Of a stretch of 64,000 nucleotides of DNA, positions 47,657 to 58,401 are shown one piece after another. The stretch comes from Paraconiothyrium sp. Pb-2020 (lineage: Eukaryota; Ascomycota; Dothideomycetes; Pleosporales; Didymosphaeriaceae), in the NCBI GenBank assembly GCA_022419385.1, contig JAJUBI010000006.1, positions 2,790,001 to 2,854,000 of the forward strand. Direction: 5' to 3'. The first letter of the stretch is position 1, and the number at the start of each line of letters is the position of its first letter. Position numbers and translations under genes: made by a program. Below the pieces are notes generated by a model, which saw only the letters and a list, made by a program, of their open reading frames with translations, had not been told where the DNA came from and did not search any database.

Positions 47657-47700
47657 ATCCTTATAGCATACACCGATGGCTCAGATCTGAAAATTATCGC
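47657..47700 (+). other. RNase H-like fragment
   Basis: One frame reads ILIAYTDGSDL, resembling the first catalytic strand of RNase H domains in non-LTR retrotransposons (hydrophobic-x-YTDGS). It stops about 30 codons later. Frames around it are broken, and no reverse transcriptase motif was found upstream, so this is only a hint of a decayed element. Confidence 0.25.
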
Positions 47701-48636
47701 ACAACGAGGTCCGCAAGCGGGACCAGGGCTCTCTGTACGCAGTATCTATTCTGGGCCACAAGTGGCCCAGTAATCATTGCCGTCCATGCAACCGAGTGCA
47801 TCCTGGGGAAAACTTGCCTACGACAGGCTGACACTGGCAGGGTCCCAAGGTGTGCTTGAACTACCGATATACTTCAAGGAACGGAGGACGCATAAACACC
47901 ATCCCTAAAGTTTCGTAGAGTAACATACCCAACCTATGAAGATGGTTGGAGAGGCGAGGACGAGAATGAACGACTATGCCTCCAGTCGCTGGCGTGATCC
48001 GATCTATTGAGCGACGACCATTGAGGCTGTCGGAAAGGCCCAGTCCGTGGAGACAACGGTGAGATTTCTGGAACGGGCTTTTCGTCAATCTTGAAGATCA
48101 TCTCAGTCTTTACGGGTCGGAAAAAGCCTTCGGACCAGATTGCCCAGACTGGTCAACTTGAGGTGGTCCACACGAGATTCAAGGCAAAGTACCCGAACAT
48201 GGAACCATCGAAAGCCTACGTCTGCCTTCGATTTCTGCGTCGTTGCGCGGACGAGCCGTCCTATACCGACCTCAAAGAGCATCTATCTCGACCTAAGTGC
48301 GTCGTAGTCAGAAGGACCATGCAACAGCATCGATGATCCACCGGACACACGTGATGTGTCCCGCGCTCTAGCAAGCTTCACAGGCCGGGCAGAGGCTTCA
48401 TACTCGTCATGTTCTCGATATGAGCAATCGTCTTCTCGAGGACTTGTCACTATGTCCGATTGGCGATGTTGAGTCGCCCCACGGTGCCGCTAAGGTATCG
48501 CAATCCGACTTTTGGTGCTGGTCTTGAACCATTGCTGTATTCCGGTTGCCAGGGAGTCGATGATACCCCTCTTGCCGGCGATCCGCTTGTTGGTTCTCTG
48601 GATCAAACGGCGCTTCCTCGGAGCGCCGTTTCACAG

Positions 48637-48820
48637 GCTGCACCGACACGCATATTGCGTGCGAGCGATCCAAGGCTCAGCGCACCACCAATGGTGAGGA
48701 TGACATCCTCTCGACGAGCAAGACCAATTCATTCACAAGTGTTCCGTCTGCACCCACACGAATACTGCGACCGAGCACTCCAAAGCCCGACTCATCATTA
48801 GTAACGAGGATGACCCTCGC
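48637..48820 (+). repeat. Tandem duplication of a 74-base unit
   Basis: Units at 48637-48710 and 48747-48820, period 110 bases, share 50 of 74 bases with no gaps (about 68%). Both translate to similar words in one frame each: CTDTHIACERSKAQ and CTHTNTATEHSKAR, followed by GEDD and NEDD. The period is not a multiple of three, so the two copies are now in different frames. Confidence 0.5.
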
Positions 48821-51800
48821 TCAAAAATGAGCCGTCTGCGACAAGCCTTCGAGTTTCAATCTATATGGAGGAGAACCCTACTAGCAAGCTATCTTGAGCC
48901 TTATTCATTGTTGACGTTGAGGCATCAGGGCGAAGTCGGTGGAAATTCGGCGGAGCGGCGCACCCGCAGCGGCTTGTACTAGAACATATGTTCTACCGAG
49001 CTTTGTGGCTATAGACTTATAGGTGCAATGGCTCCGAATCTTTCTTCCATTCTAGGACACCGAGCGCCGTCAAGTACCAGAAGTCCTGTGCGTATGCAGA
49101 AGGATGTGTTGCAGTGTGGGCGTCGCAAGAAGTTTCCGGTCGACAGGCTCGCAAGTCCCAGATCCGGTAGATCGCAACAAATGCTCCATGATCGACAGTA
49201 CTGCGACGCAGTTTCCGCGGAAGGGCAGAGCTCAACTCAATTTTGCTTGAGAGTGGCCTTTTTGTTATGCATGTCCTTCCATGTTCCTGACGCTGTCAGA
49301 TGTGCAATTGCCATGCGCAAGGGTACGATGCAAGCTTGGCGTATCTCAGTAAAAGCTCTTCTTTTAAATCGAGGGTATTTTCCTGGATTGCGATCCCCTA
49401 TCCTGGGATAGGTCGTTGGCCGAGTGAGATATCAGCGATCGCTACAACGGTCAAAGCGGCGGCCGGTGCGGAAAGGTCGATGAAGGGTGGCTGTGCTTTC
49501 GTGGTGTGGTGAGCAAAGCCATGACCCGAAAGCGAGTCGAAAGAACAGTTTGGTGACCCAATTCGAAGCTGAGGCACGCTCACCGAAGAATGGCGGACGC
49601 TGTTAGTACTGGCAACCGCCTTCAAGATGCGTTTTATGCTGGAGGTTCTACAAAGCTGCAGCAGGAGAAACCCCGACCGTTCCTCGAGGTACCCATGCGA
49701 ATCTGGAACGTCATCCAAGTTCGGGCAGATTAATGTCGAATGGAGACTTCTACCGCGGGTTCTTCAGCCTGGTGTTATTGTCCGCTTCGACGTGCTGAGT
49801 CGCCCTGGACCACCCCGTTGTATGCATGCCATGGAACTCAAGCTGTGTGTGCCGTTGATCTCACTATCAGTCCGACGCTTCGTTTCGTTCGAGGAGGCGG
49901 ACGCGTCGTGGCTATTGCTGTGGTAGCAGTATGATTACGGTCGCGGTCGCGGTCACGGTTGCGTGTTGTCATCGGCGGCGGCTCTTCGTCTGCTGCGCGT
50001 GCGGCTACTGGTATCTTGAGCAAATGCTCAGAAGAGTATCAGTACATGCCATGTAGCGATCAAACGTCGGCATGACGCATTGTAGCCGGCGCTTGTTGGT
50101 GTGAGAAAAATCGTTTTGTAGGAGAGGAAGTCGCAGTGGTTGGATGGAAAGGGCGGCTTCAAGGAAGCAGAAGCTGCGCATGACTTGTCGACACGCTTGC
50201 ATCTAGTGTTCTAGCAAGAGCGCGCCGAGCATGACCGCGCAAAGATTGTGGGGTTGACGGAATGGGTGATATCGAGAGGGAGAAGACTGAGAACGCGCGA
50301 AAATTCGAGCCCCCTCCTAGCCTCACCCACACCTGCCGCTGGAGGCGCCCTGACCAACAAGCAAACCATCTCCTCGACGCACAGCTCTTCACGAAAGTCC
50401 TCATGTACGTTCGGGTGGGATGTTATTGAGGGAGATGAGGAGCTTCAAGAGGGGTACCTGCAGCAGGATCGACGGCGCAGGGATGCATTCGGACCGAGTC
50501 CCGCACATGACCGAGATGCCCGCACCCAACAGACAGCCGAGCAGCACCAGCACGCCTATAAACTCGTGCTATGTTCTCTACTTGCTGAATCAACCTCTAC
50601 AACGCCAGAGGGCATATTGTTGAGCGATCAGAGCCCACGTCGTCTTCTTGGTCATCGCTCTCCATTCGAGAGAGTCGGACAGGTACGCGCCCAAGTGTCT
50701 CCCGCGAAGTATGCAGCTGATCGAGGCAAACAGGACACGGCCCCAACGTAGATACGCAGGGAGAACCAATAGTTGATCCTTGAATAGCAATGAATCAGTC
50801 ACCCCGTTTACACAAGGCCCCAAATTGGTCCAAGCGTGTCTCTGCCGTTGAAATTCACTAGGCCCCTGTTGCCTTCCGCACCACTGCCTCCGGCCTCCGT
50901 CCTTCCCTTGCCAACTTTATTCTCACGACCACCCTCGTTCTTTTCAACCACCCACCCAATAATGCACCACTGTCATCTCCTCTCCATCCACGTCTATCAC
51001 TCTGTTCTACATGTTACGAACCCCAACTCTTTACTTGCGAATCGCAAAGAATCGGGGTTGCGCCGTTAGCGCCTATGCCCTCCATTTGCGGCTCCTGCGC
51101 GTCCGCCCGTGGGCATTTCGACCCTGCTAATCACACGTGACAGCTAAATTTACGTGTGCAGAATCATCGATGAGCGTTCCAAACTATGAGCATTGCGAAA
51201 TCTGCCTTGACATGGCTCCTGTTCTACCCTGTTATCGCTGGCGTCCGGCGCGTCCAAAAGCACCAAGAACACCCGCGCGAGTGACACTTCCAAGGTCACT
51301 TAACGTCGCAGTCGAATCAGGCACCTTGCCTCCTCCCTCGGTTTACGTCCTTTCACCCAAAAGGCCACTGCTGTACTAAAGGGTAGCCCATCGGTGCAGA
51401 CAGCGGTCATTTAGCTCCAGCGAAGGCCGCGACAATGCGAACAATGATCTGGTCCGACATTTTCGCACACGTGACGGCGACGTGCCACATACTAATAATC
51501 TCATATGGTTGGGTCTTCGTACTTGCTATTGTAGTAAGACCATTGGCGTGAGCTGGCGCTCCTCATGACTCGCGCACGGTCTCTATTTCCTACATGCAGC
51601 CAGTCCAGGACGGTTCGCGGTTACATTTCCTTCAGCCAACTGACTCAGTCTTCCAGGCTCCTTAGGCTCTACAACGCTAACATGGGCTTCTTTCAAGAGC
51701 CCAACGGGCTCAAGACAGTTGTCCCCTATCGCGATCAAAAACCGGAGGCCAAGGAGCAGACCATGCAACGTGCTACAGACTCAATGGGACTGGCTTAACA

Positions 51801-54350
51801 CATCACAATTCCTGGATTGAAGAAAGTGCTTATCGTAATGAGCCTACAACTCATATACAAAAAAGAGATAGTCTTGGGAAGTGAGTTTGACGGCGCTGAG
51901 CTGCTTGCACAGATCTTGGAGTTCTTTCAAAAGCCCAAACACCATGAAGAGTCTGTGACCCATGGCCTCCCCCTACACCATCCACGGCTATACGACCCTT
52001 CTCGTGCGACTGGCTTTCGTCGAAGGGCAATTCCCAAAAACAAGGGCCCATCACAGATTTCCTAGGACGGTGCATCCCTGATATCCTCAACTGAAACGAA
52101 CTTGAAAGATATATAATAAACACTGACAAGGCAGTGCATCCCTGGAGCAGTCCTGTTTTAAGATAGCTTCATTGGTCTAACATCCGGACCGTAGAGGGAG
52201 CAGATTACATTGTGTAGGCCGTTACAAAGAAATATCGTAGAGGTGTTCTGAGACATCAAGGCCGTAATTGAGCAACGATTCTACGTGGTTGCGTCAATAT
52301 ATTCTGAGTAAGCGACATAAGAGGACCCTTGCTGCAGCTTCAATCACTTCCACCAGATATCAACAGGGTATCATTGGGCAATGTGACGCCAGTCTGCAGT
52401 AAAAGCGGCGTCAACGGGCGTTGGTGCTCCATTAGCATGCAGTAAGAATCGATGGCAATGTCCGATAGTGAACCATCCTATTCTCTGCCTTCGGTGCTTG
52501 GTGAGTCTGGAAAATCTTCCTTGTCTGCAAGTTCTTTACTTGGTGATCTCGCTATAGCGAACGCCCTTCACTAATCAAAGGTTTCTTCTCACAATCACTT
52601 TCACGCCTTCGAGTCTCGCCTTGTAAAGTCTTCCATTGGCTACGAATCCTATCTCGTTACACCTTTGCACCGGAACCGTCAAGCTTTCCCTTCGTCGTAT
52701 CCATGATGCCAAACCCTCCAGTCACGACCTCTAGGTATGACGATCCAACACGAACATAGAGCTAACTCAGCACACTTATATGCACATATCTACCCGCGAA
52801 TAGGAAGTGAAGTCATCCGAAGGAGCCAGTCTGTGCTCACCTCGTCCTGGACCGCCGTTATCAGTATGCAGGAAAGGAACCAGAGCTGCTCGAGTTGAAC
52901 ATGCGTATATACATCATCAGAACAGGCAGTCGTCTAGTCCACCCTCACTAGCCATGAATAACAGTATCGCTGACTATGTATAGTGTGCGAGTGTGCTGGC
53001 ATTGATCTACTCATGCGAGAGACAGGAGTCGGATGCTAAGGTCTTCCGACTATCCAATACTAAACTCAGTAGCCGGGATGCCGAAAGGTTACCATCAGTA
53101 TGCTGAAGCCCAGCATTAGTTCCTGCAGCCGGTTCCACCATTCTTCGCGTACCGAGAGAATAGTAGCGCACAGACATCACGCCTCGCCTTCACCGACCCA
53201 AACTTCAGTGCACAATTTCTGAATGTCATCCCAGGCAATGTGGACCGCAAAACCCTTACTCAGCATCTACCTCTGATCACAAATGGCACACCGCACCGGT
53301 GGGTACGTATACAAACCCGAGTTTGTCAAGAGCTGAAGCGTTGCTGTTTTTCGGGTGCAGAAATTTGGGCGCGATTTCGGTTCTAACCTTATCGTTGAAT
53401 GCTTATGCGCCGAATCAACTGAGCCTCTACTCTATTACTTGCTCGAACGACCTTGATAACGTCGAGTTCCTACGCCAGACAGCTACAGCTACACACGATT
53501 GTATTTGACCTGCTACACCCGCTTTCGCAAGGGAGCTCGATAGCTTCATGCGACTTGCTCGAGACACCTTTACTCTCACCTTGGCTGCCGACCACCGCTA
53601 TTGCTTCCGAACGCTATCCCTCTGCATCCAAGCACGGTGACAGAGATACGATCGCCCTGTGCCCCATCACGAGGTCTCAGGCCTCTTGCGGGTATCTCAA
53701 CTATCCTTCACCTTGGTTAGGCAGCTCTCGGCTACGCGAGCCAGGTCACTTGCTCTGGAGCGTTTGCAGCCGCACCTACTATCTGAAGCTTGAACTCAAG
53801 GTCACGGCGGAAACCTCAAGGCAGCCTAGCGCCTCAGGTATATATATAGACTCGACTGCCCTGTGTCCCTCGTTCTGACCTTATAGATCTCAAAAGCTTC
53901 AACTCCTCTGGTATGTTAGTAAGAACGTTCGCCTAGTGGCTCCGTAGGCAATTGGGCATATGTGCTTCTGCCTGAGCAAAGTCGCATTGCGCATTGGGTT
54001 ACTGCCTATTTCTTCGGCCCAGAGGCTCTGCCCCTCCTCACGCTACCCCGCCAGCCTATTTTGTCTACCGCTGTCTAACTCGACAACAGAAAAGTGTCGT
54101 CGTTCAATTCTCTACCTCCCGTTCCTCCAACGCAGTCTTTATCCTTCTTGGCCTCGAGCTCGATACGAGTTTTGAATCCGGGGTACGTTTGACGAGTACG
54201 CTTTTCCAATAGCGCCGGCTGACCGCATTGCAGCTATAGTTCTTTCTGCGCCGCTCCTTGCGCTTTCAACCAAGCGTTCGACGCCTATACGTCAAGGAGC
54301 TTGAACTTCACTCGTATCCAAATATCGATCGCGGGCAAAAAGTCTCTGTC

Positions 54351-56726
54351 ATGACCGGTATGTTTAGCGGAGGTGAAGACGCCATGGGCAGCTACGGCGA
54401 ACAGTACAACCCTTGGGCTGCTTTTCAGGGCGGTACGTCCATGATGGTGCAGGCCGGCGATGGTCTCCCCCGTAAGTCAGGACCCTCACTTCTACGTACG
54501 TTCACTGAATTGGACATGCTTCAAACAGACAACCATGTTGCGACTAGCGAGTTCGACAACTCGACCTCTGGCCCTCAGCATCCCTTCCCCGATGCGCAGA
54601 CCAACGGTCAATATGCCATCGACTCGGCCGGAAACCTGCTCGCTACCTACCATCAGCAATCTGTCCCCGACGCGCAGCTGGGTGACCAGTATGCCATGAC
54701 CTCAAACGCAAATCGCCGCGCGCAGATGCACAATTCATATGCCACAGCCCTAGGCGCAAACCCTTTCTCGAGCTACAACAGTCCCTCTCCCGATGCGCAG
54801 ATGGGAGGTCAGTATGCCGTCTCCTCAGGCACGAACCCACTCTCCGCTTTCGGTCAGAGGTCTTCTCTTTACTCGCAGAGTGGCAATCAATACGCGACCA
54901 AATCCGACTCAAATCCATATTCAAGCTACAACAACCCTTCTGTCGATGGCCACTCGAACGATCAATCTACAACTAGCTCGGATATCCAGATCAAGCGCGA
55001 GCATGACGATGATGATTATGTGCCTGGCGACCTTGTTGCTGACGAGGATGTCGACGAAGAGGCCTACTCTAAGCAGCCGGGGAAGAAGCAGAAAATCAAC
55101 AAAGATGGCCGAATGCGCAAGGTTCGCCAGCCCCGGGGTAATCTGCGCCGTTGGGACGATAACGATGTCTCGCGGGCTCTGATGGGCGTTGTCTGGGCTT
55201 GCGGGGAGAATGGCGTGGTAATTCCTTTCGATCAAGCTGCCAAACTAGTGGATCAAACTTGCACAGCAGGCGCTCTCCAGCAGGCGATTCTCAAGATCCA
55301 AACAAAGCTAAACAAGGATGGGGAGCAGATACCGCGTATCAAGATGAACTGGCCTAAGAAGAACAACATCGTCGCTGGTACTAAGACCGTTATCCGCGAC
55401 AACGGCAAGGTTCCTCGCAAGAGACCTACTTTGACTCAGGCCACTCAGTGCAATATCACCAGCCTTCGAGCTCTGCCGCGCCACGAGGCGTCTTCGAATG
55501 AAGGTCCTGAGAATGAAGCGGGCTATGATGACTTCCTCCGTGGTTCGAACAATGCCGTAGACGTGCAACTTCAGCATGCGCAGCTAACACACAGGCCCGC
55601 AATGTCTCAAGCAGCTGCAACCATGGCTCACGTTGCAGGATCGTCTACTCAAGCGAATACTCAATCTGACGCGCAGTTTGGATCTTCATATTCACATTCT
55701 CCATTCGAGATGCATGATCCTCAAGGTCTCTCCATGAGCGATTCCCATTTGGGTCAGTCTGCTGCTTCTGATTCCGCTCGTTACCAGCATGATGACGTCG
55801 GTGAATTTGTGTCTCCGCCGCGTTACATCTCAGACCTGCGGCCGACTACGCCTGTGCAGCTTCATCGCTCCCCCGTATGCCCGTCGCCTCCTCGTCGCCC
55901 CATCGCCGCTCGTCATGCCCACGACCATCTCTCTACCGGTGCGACAACGCTTGAGCAGTGCTTTTTCCCGAGCTCCGGATCGCCTTCCCTTCCCGCCCTC
56001 ACTCAGCAATGCACTTCCGGCTACAATCAGCAGCATGGCTCGAAGGCCCCTGCAAATCTTCGGGATAGGCGCTTGCAGCAACGCGGGACTAATGATACTC
56101 AGCTGGGACCGTTAGCAGCTTTCAACGCTGACTTCGAGCACCGTAACGCTTCGGGCCTTGCACAGCCGTCGCCTTCGTCAAGTCTACGTGTCGATACCAC
56201 CATGTCGCGCAACGCTGCTTTCCCGACCGACGTTATGCTATTTTCGTCCCCGATCAACGCCTGTCTCTACCCTGATACTACCTCGCAAGATCTGGGCGGA
56301 TTTCAAGGCATTACGCCTATAAAGGGTTTGTCTACCGGGTGCAACACTTCCTTCTCCCCAGCAAGGAAGGATTCGGGAGCCTTTTCAGGCGACCTGTCCT
56401 CTAGTTCGAGCCAGGGTTCAGTTGGCTCCATGGATCATTCCGCTCGGGCGGCGCACAACAAGTTTCAGACCAATTTGGCCGCTGCCGCTGCCGAGCGGAC
56501 CACGACCTCGATGCCTTCTGGAACCATGCGGGCGTCCCACTCGCGTCAACAGCCCAGCCAGCAGCTCTCTGGGGGTCTGAATACTCTGAGCAACCCCTTT
56601 GGTGGCTCTTTTGACGATGCTCTCGAAAACCCTTTCAGTCCTACTTATCTTCCTGCTGGTGGTATGGACGATCTCTTCGGTTACTCGACCGGCATCGACG
56701 CTAAAACGGGCTTCGGCCACCATTAA
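54351..56726 (+). CDS. Ser/Gln-rich nuclear-type protein with a W..D/GENGVVIPFD domain
   Basis: The ATG at 54351 opens a 792-codon frame; a likely 57-nt intron at 54472-54528 (GTAAGT...CAAACAG) would give 772 residues, and reading through is also in frame. Residues 60-230 hold imperfect ~30-residue repeats of the type PDAQxGxQYAxxSxxN. Then come an acidic stretch, a basic, NLS-like KQPGKKQKINKDGRMRKVR, and a compact helical region starting RRWDDNDVSRAL and containing VVWACGENGVVIPFD, VDQTCTAGALQQAILK and a Trp-Pro-Lys end. The C-terminus is Ser-rich with Phe/Asn-rich repeats (NPFGGSFDDALENPF). I recognise the middle segment only as a Myb/SANT-like helix region common in Dothideomycetes. A transcription-regulatory role is inference. 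Confidence 0.75.
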   Translation: MTGMFSGGEDAMGSYGEQYNPWAAFQGGTSMMVQAGDGLPRKSGPSLLRTFTELDMLQTDNHVATSEFDNSTSGPQHPFPDAQTNGQYAIDSAGNLLATYHQQSVPDAQLGDQYAMTSNANRRAQMHNSYATALGANPFSSYNSPSPDAQMGGQYAVSSGTNPLSAFGQRSSLYSQSGNQYATKSDSNPYSSYNNPSVDGHSNDQSTTSSDIQIKREHDDDDYVPGDLVADEDVDEEAYSKQPGKKQKINKDGRMRKVRQPRGNLRRWDDNDVSRALMGVVWACGENGVVIPFDQAAKLVDQTCTAGALQQAILKIQTKLNKDGEQIPRIKMNWPKKNNIVAGTKTVIRDNGKVPRKRPTLTQATQCNITSLRALPRHEASSNEGPENEAGYDDFLRGSNNAVDVQLQHAQLTHRPAMSQAAATMAHVAGSSTQANTQSDAQFGSSYSHSPFEMHDPQGLSMSDSHLGQSAASDSARYQHDDVGEFVSPPRYISDLRPTTPVQLHRSPVCPSPPRRPIAARHAHDHLSTGATTLEQCFFPSSGSPSLPALTQQCTSGYNQQHGSKAPANLRDRRLQQRGTNDTQLGPLAAFNADFEHRNASGLAQPSPSSSLRVDTTMSRNAAFPTDVMLFSSPINACLYPDTTSQDLGGFQGITPIKGLSTGCNTSFSPARKDSGAFSGDLSSSSSQGSVGSMDHSARAAHNKFQTNLAAAAAERTTTSMPSGTMRASHSRQQPSQQLSGGLNTLSNPFGGSFDDALENPFSPTYLPAGGMDDLFGYSTGIDAKTGFGHH

Positions 56727-58401
56727 GATATCATACGCCTAGCTCCGACGTCGATCTTGAATTTCGTTACTATTCAAGGGTTCCGACTCTCATACAGCCG
56801 GATGCGTGACGTATACGGCTAGAATCGTTACTCGGTACCGATATTATCCATATTCACCTCCACTTGCATAGTCCGACATCCAACGCCAGCAGGAGCTGAG
56901 TACTCAATTTCACCGGTCCCTAGCCCACGCTTTATGGCTTGATGTAAATGCATGAGCCAAATGAAACGAATCTTTTCTTGCATAATCTTGGCCTTCCTTG
57001 TACAATGATTACAACTACGGCCGGTCCAAGCAATGGAATATCAATACCCAAGATGTAGGATACTATTACTCGCCACTTCTGTACGGGTCACGAACAAGCT
57101 CAATCCTTCGAAACTCCGGACATACTGGCCTTCCCTTATCTCATTTACTTGCTGCGTTCAATACGAACATGTCTACTCGGGGATCTTTCCCCTTTTTTGG
57201 CTACTAAAGTCATTCAAATATTCACTAACGAACTGCTATGCGATTGCTGCTTCTGTGGTCGCAGCTTGGTACGGTGAGGTGCCAGGATATTAGATCAGCG
57301 AGCTAGTGGGTAACTGAAGCTTTCACAGTAGTATGGAAAACATCTTGCTTTTTGTGTTTTGAATATCTCACTTTGGGTAGAACAATGTCTCTGCAGTTTG
57401 ATTCATTTGTCCCTGTACTATGGTGCTTGTGAAAAGTAAGCTATGTATCGCGAGTGTTGTTGTGTTTGTAAGCTGCCTTAAGGGAGTTTCGGAGTAGACA
57501 GATGAATAACGAGTGAAGCATTGTTTGTCTTAATCCTCCATCGTACAAGTCGTGCGATGGCCTCTCTCCCTCTCTTCTGCAATGTGTCTGTACTGATAAT
57601 GGCATAAGGAGGTTGTGTGAAATTTTGGTGTCCGCCGGTCGTAGAGATGCAAGCTTTCTCCATTTCCTGCATCGTATGTGAACGAACTTCAACACAACTT
57701 CTTTCTACAACGCAATCTCACCAGCCCTGTTGTTGCTAGCGCATTAAACCGCCAAGATGATTATAAACCAGAGTAGTATCTTCCAAAAGCATCTATGTTC
57801 CATGTCCAGCTGTTGCTCAGCCTCCGTGAGACATGCAAACTGTTTGCTGCAATACGAGTTGCAGACTGAGCCATGCAAGCAATGGCTAATCTTTCTCCAG
57901 TTGTTTTAGGGGTCTCTTCTAAACAATTGACACATTTTCTTTCACTGTCTCGGCTGGCTGCAAGAGGGTAGGTGTTGTATCCCTTGAAAGTTCTGAAGGA
58001 GAGCCTTCTGTTAAAGGGCTACTGGTCAGATACGGTCCGTGCAAAGTATTGTAGGGTCTCACTGACCCCTTCCCACCTGCTGCAGAATTTAGAAACTAAA
58101 TTTTCACTTGACTGATCTATGTCATGGAAAGTCATAGTCTGGTCACGGGGCAAAAACTTTGAAAGTGCAGAAAGAGGACAAGGCGCGCACTGCCCACCTC
58201 CCGTCCCCTATAAACTTCTCCCGTTCAAGCCTGACTGAATGACTACCCACGTGAAATTCTCCTCAACAGGGGAAATTTAAGCACCGGAGCACAGCACCCT
58301 GCCCTACAACTCTGTTCCCTCAACCCGGGAGTATCAAGCCAGCTCCAACGAGTCTCCCTTAAATTAACCTCGATTGCGAGTTTTCCAACCTATCAAGCAA
58401 C
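56727..58401. other. Intergenic, 1.7 kb
   Basis: Between two plus-strand genes; the last 200 bases are probably the leader of the pseudokinase transcript. No gene or repeat recognised. Confidence 0.4.

Larger units (their letters stand above)
43211..54350. other. Gene-poor region of about 11 kb
   Basis: No intact gene with family motifs is recognised in either strand. Open frames are short or random in composition. Contents described separately: a broken small membrane-anchored gene (43892), repeat copy B (45525), a 74-base tandem duplication (48637), (TG)n tracts and an RNase H-like fragment (47657). AT content is not markedly raised, so this is not a typical RIP-flattened isochore. Confidence 0.5.

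Noticed and set aside
53453..53878. 141-codon plus frame
   Set aside because: Leu/Ser/Pro-rich, consistent with a CT-rich upstream leader, not with a protein domain.
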